From Dromaius novaehollandiae (lineage: Eukaryota > Chordata > Aves > Casuariiformes > Dromaiidae), in NCBI RefSeq assembly GCF_036370855.1, contig NC_088100.1, positions 41,178,254-41,242,253 of the forward strand: a stretch of 64,000 bases of DNA, written 5' to 3'. Shown here piece after piece: positions 59,591-64,000 of this stretch (positions are counted from its first letter, which is position 1; the number at the start of each line of letters is the position of its first letter). The translations under genes and the position numbers were made by a program. The notes under the pieces were generated by a model, which was given only the letters and a program-made list of their open reading frames with translations, had not been told where the DNA came from and ran no database searches.

Positions 59591-62500
59591 CTTTAAAGGA
59601 AAAGGTAGTCATGGCTTTCCAGAACGAACAAGGAGAGGGTGGTTCCTAGTTATGAGCTCACGTAGGCAGCTCCTTGCTCCCCATGCGTGGAGAAGTGTGA
59701 GATTTCAGGCATACCTCTCTCTCCAAGTTTCCCAATGACTGGCTCAGCCCTGCTTGGCATGCTTGCTCTTGTGACTCTTTTTGTGAAGTGCTTAACTCTT
59801 GCTGTTGATAGGCACCAAACTACCTGTACAAACTGCAGCATGTACGTTCCTCTCTCCAGTGCTGGAAAGTTAGGTGCACTTCACAAAATCTAACTTGCTT
59901 GGGACTAGCACAAGGTCCAATCTTGTTTGTAAAAAATGGTGTTCCTGTATACATCTGTGCTCGTACGTGTACCCCATCATGGGATTTTAAGCTGAAAGAG
60001 ATAGTTGCTTTCTATTAATTATATATTTAGGTAATTGTTAGTTCATTAATGATTTTATGGCGTGTGCTGTGTGTCTTTTTACCTACTGTATTCTAAGTTC
60101 ATTTGGATCCAGCCGTTGCTATAATAAAAGGCTATTTTGCCATCGATGTTCATCTGCCTATAAAGCTACTACTGAGCAGAGAAATACTTTGAATCCATCT
60201 GACAAGTTAAGAGAGCTGTTTGCTCTCATGGTTGTCATCACTGTGGGCATATGAGAACTGAAGTAACTTTAATAGTTTGGTTTGTTTTACAGTCCGTAAA
60301 GGCAGGAGCTTGTGATTATTTGCTGTTAGGTATAAATAAGAAACAATATGTGAATTAGGATTTGGGAACCATTGTGTTAACCTTCAGGGTGTGTGTGGGG
60401 GGGGTGAGTTCTTATGTGCTAAGGGAATTTCTTGCTGTATTGCTTGCCTTTTTCTCCAGTATCAATATGATGAGGTATTCAAAATAAATTCTTTTAGCCA
60501 ACACATTTCTGGGTTTCTGTATTTGATAGGTGAATCAGAACAGTATTACTCTCTTCTAAAATTTCTGCTCCAGTATCCTGCGAAGCACTTTTTTTCCGTT
60601 CATGCTTGTTGCCATCGTTCTGTTAGGTAGCGGAAAGTACAGGAGGAAGGAGGGTCACCGCATGTTATGAAACCTCTCATCCACCCCCTGATTAACAGGC
60701 CTTTTTCCCTGGCCTTTGTAATACATGCTGGCTGTTCCTTTTGGTGTGTTTGAGCAAGGATCATTTGTACTATGCATTTGTCCTTAGTCTGTGCTACAGT
60801 CGAATTAGATCCACTCAAACCTGTATGTAAAGCTTTTCCCTTGTTAGATTGGCCTTGGGAGAAAACCAGTTCTCTGGGACTATTTTTGATTATATGTATG
60901 TGTTGGGTGTTAACTGTTAGTCAAAGTTCCTAGCTAGTTCACGGTTTATTAAAAGCAAAGCAAGCAAACTAATGCTGAGCAGACTGTCTGAAGCTGTTCA
61001 TAGTGTTCTGCTTCCTGCTACGCTCAGGAATCTGGCCTCTTCTCTTACCAGTGCTTTTGTGTACCAAAAGCTTAACTTGGCTTTATAACCTCACTTGTCT
61101 GTAAAAGCAGCTGTGATCTGAAATATGAAAGCCTACCTCACCTGCTAGAGAAAAATACTTTTACACCCTATTTTATGAAAGATAACAGTACAGTGTAGAA
61201 GTGCAACCTGTGTACGCTACAGAAATGAGTAGGTCAACTCTGAAACTGTTCAAGATGCAGTTTATTCAACCTTAGTGACTTTTCTCATGTCCTGAACACA
61301 GGTCCCATAGGCAGTTTGGGAGCTGTCTAGGAGACATTACAGGCTGGTATCGAAGCCGAGTTGCTGTGTAGTCCTAGGCAGCTCAGCCACCTTGGCAGGC
61401 AAGGAGGGGGCTGTGTCCCCATTTTAGGGCTCCTCTTACTGACAGTACGGAGGTGACAGCTCCTTCTGTAAGGATCCTGAGCAGCAGTAGTTGCAAGTTA
61501 TTTCCAGCTTTGCCTCTTCCCTCCTGTCTGGAAGTGGTGGTACTGTCTCATCTAAGAGAAAGATGGTGGGTTGGAAGGATTCCCTGTGAATGCATCTGGT
61601 CCATAACTCCTTTTGTACCTTAAGTGGGACGTATGTTTTCATGACTGCTCTGTTCTGTTTTTGTGACAGTTTTCTTTACTATGCTAGAAAATATCTAAAT
61701 GAGAATTTCCACCATTTTCTGGCTTCCTCAGGCTAAGATAAATGTCACTTATAAGATAATAAATAACAATAATAAATGAAGAGTTTGAAATGTTGATGTT
61801 ATATTGCTTTTTAATTTTTATCTTAATTTCACAATGTTTCAGTTAAGGTAAATTACAAATTAATTGCTTAAAAGAATATGTGATAAGATCATACCAGTTA
61901 CCAGTATAACCTCGTTGTGTATGATGTGGGAACTTCAAAACAGAATAAGAGGTTTCTGGCATCTTAGGATGCTAATTTATTAGCAGTGAGCAAAATAACA
62001 GGCTGGTATTTGTTAGGCTCAGCAAGATCCCGTATACAGACTTGTGGATGATTTGATCGTGTGTATTGCACCACAGTTTCCTTGCCAGAGCAAAAAAACC
62101 CGCAAATGGAGACAAAATATGATTTATACTTCCATATATATGTCTGTATCCACAATGGGAAAGTACCCTCTGCTTGTTTTAATTTAAGTGGTCAGCTTGC
62201 TGGCTGGAGATTTGCTGCCAGTTTCAACATCAGGAGTCTGGGATATTGGCAACACTACATATCTTTTTGAATGGAAAAACTACATGTTAGGGTTTTAATA
62301 GCTATGGTAATTATTTTTGTAAAGTATTTTACAACATTTTTAAAATTAGAGCGCCAGGCCCTAAATAGCTGAGCTTCTACAAGGAAATGAAGTGAACAAA
62401 AAGAGGCATCTGTCAGAAGAACCGAGGTCAGTGTAAAAACAGAGGCACAGGTTACTACCGAGAGCATTAGTCATTTCTGGTATTATTTTATGTATGAACC

Positions 62501-63244
62501 TCTGGCTCATTCAAAGTAGAAGACTGAGCCAACAAAGCCAGTTTTAAGGGCATTCACACAGTGTTCCTCCATTCCTGAAAATAAGTGTCCGAGACTTGGG
62601 GAAATTGGAGATGCCTTATGGCCAGAACAAATCTTTGCCAGAAGGACAATTTGATATGTATCCCAAATTGATCTTCTAAAAGCAAATTGGGAACTTTTGT
62701 GCTGCCCTTAGTTTATTTAATCTTTTTCTTCAAGATAATGTTTCACTGGAACATGTGTCCTGATTCATTATGATCAGTCAATATGACAATCCTGTAAAAT
62801 ACAACTTAAATAAATACACTCTCTTCATTTACTTTTATAGCCTATACAAAGGTGGTAGCTTGCTTTGGCCTGGGTTTTAGATTTTTTTTGCCCTAGGCTA
62901 TAACATTACTTGTACCAAATAGAAAACTGTATTTCAGAAACAGCATTAATATTTTTTCACGCTTTTAATCTTGAGTTAAAGAGTCAATTTCAAACTTCTG
63001 TCCTTAACTCTGTTTCTTCTTTCTGTTCCTCTCCTTTTTGTCCTTTTCCTCCCACACTCTTACATTCTCCTATTCTACATTTTCATCTTTTATAGTAAAG
63101 AGGATATTCCTGACACCCTCAGCTGTGTTCCTTCTGAGAACCGTAACTCTGTGCAAACAATGTTCTCCTCAAAGTGCTGCTACACTATGTCACAGTAAAT
63201 CTGGAATGAACACTTTTATAGCTTCTAAAACAGTAGCATAAAGA

Positions 63245-63350
63245 AATTGAATAACTTTCTTAAAAGCACAGAGAAAGTCACTGTCAAAACTGGGACTGGA
63301 ATATAGGTCTTCTGGTCACATCACTGGATCCCACTTTCTGTATATCTAAT
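63245..63350 (+). repeat. Ancient MIR/L2-like fragment
   Basis: TTAAAAGCACAGAGAAAGTC, then AAAACTGGGACTGGAATATA, then GGTCTTCTGGTCACATCACT follows the order of the common pattern (cacacagcaagtcagtggcagaactgggaatagaacccaggtctcctgactc). Confidence 0.5.
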
Positions 63351-64000
63351 TGCTGCTTTATTTGTCTGTCCGACCTTTACAGTGTTTTGTTCTCATTCTT
63401 GATATTTTCCATCCTGGTTATGACACAGACCAGATACCATTTTTCTAATAGCGCAAATGTGCTCAATAATGGTATGATGGGATTTGTTTTCAAATTATGG
63501 ATGAATTACTTGTTAAGGAGGACTACAGAACATATACCTATTTTGTTACCCATGGAGAATAGAAATTTCAAGATTATTTCCTATTATATAACTATGTGCA
63601 CCATTTATCTGAGATACATTTGGAGAATGAATGTTTCTTGAAGTAAAGAGAACATTTTTGGCAGCTGATTGAAAATTCCCTCATGTGTCACTGACTACAT
63701 GGTACAACAAAGAATGCAGTTCACAGAAATCTAGTGTAGTGAGCCAAGGATATCTCAGATGTGAAAGAAGCATTTTGCTTTAATAATCAAACCACAAGAG
63801 TAATGTACTTTAATAAGGGAAAGCTGTTGATAATTTGCTACAGGGACATTTTCATAACTTAAGATTTTACTAAAGTAATAAATACAGTAATTGTGTATGC
63901 TGAATGCTTCAAATTGTGAAATGAAGACTGCATGAGAAGCAGTTTTTAAATGCAAAGATGGTCAACATTTCACTCCAAAATAAAACACCTGTTAAGCTAT

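Larger units (their letters stand above)
34976..64000 (+). other. No coding exon seen; probable ANKRD6 first intron
   Basis: Twenty-nine kb of AT-rich sequence with short random frames only. I looked for the conserved start of ANKRD6 and its ankyrin repeats (TPLHLAA-type motifs) on the plus strand and did not find them. In human the first ANKRD6 intron is tens of kb long, so absence is expected. Named contents are CR1 copies (36415, 57095, 58248), MIR/L2-like fragments, homopolymers and the short inverted repeats listed separately. Conserved enhancers may be present but cannot be recognised by eye. Confidence 0.45.

Noticed and set aside
34976-64000. ANKRD6 coding exons
   Set aside because: No ankyrin-repeat motif or the conserved N terminus was recognised. 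A short exon could still have been missed by eye.
1-64000. CRISPR arrays, bacterial operons, phage genes, tRNA or rRNA genes
   Set aside because: No regularly spaced repeats with unique spacers, no ribosome-binding-site-led gene series, and no tRNA/rRNA signature. All signals are those of a vertebrate genome.

Overview
The window is vertebrate nuclear DNA, almost certainly from a bird. It has long introns with GT/AG splice sites, several CR1 retrotransposon 3' ends in both orientations, degraded MIR/L2-like repeats, and CpG islands in otherwise AT-rich DNA. Nothing in it looks bacterial or phage-like. I found no operon, CRISPR array, tRNA or rRNA.

The one protein-coding gene I can reconstruct completely is RRAGD (RagD, a Rag GTPase of lysosomal amino-acid sensing to mTORC1). 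It lies on the minus strand in seven coding exons: 29574-29427, 20039-19744, 19302-19103, 18076-17962, 12026-11884, 10071-9923 and 7968-7817. They sum to 1203 nt, or 400 residues plus stop, which equals the human protein length, and every junction keeps the frame. A probable long 3' UTR runs from 7816 towards about 3450. The promoter is a CpG island at about 29260-29900.

Layout: 1-2400 holds a decayed retroelement, probably an endogenous retrovirus with an LTR-like end, a possible primer-binding site and a stop-riddled reading frame. 3450-7816 is the probable RRAGD 3' UTR, with an internal ancient duplication and a 38-nt homopolymer. 7817-29574 is the RRAGD coding span. 28864-29260 and 29900-30150 are C-rich minisatellites on either side of exon 1. 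30150-34230 is intergenic. 34235-34975 is a second strong CpG island. From 35000 to 64000 I recognise no coding exon.

In human and other vertebrate genomes ANKRD6 lies head-to-head with RRAGD. The second CpG island is therefore probably the ANKRD6 promoter, with a 5' noncoding exon that could end at the donor at 34670/34671, and 35-64 kb would be its first intron. That is inference from synteny and not seen in coding sequence.

I found no convincing undescribed system. The observations most worth checking are: a 30-nt A tract (transcript sense) starting at intron position +3 of RRAGD intron 2; a perfect TCACGTGA (MiT/TFE-type) site in RRAGD intron 1; the short GC-rich repeats around RRAGD exon 1; the retroelement at the left edge; and several perfect short hairpins in the 35-51 kb interval.
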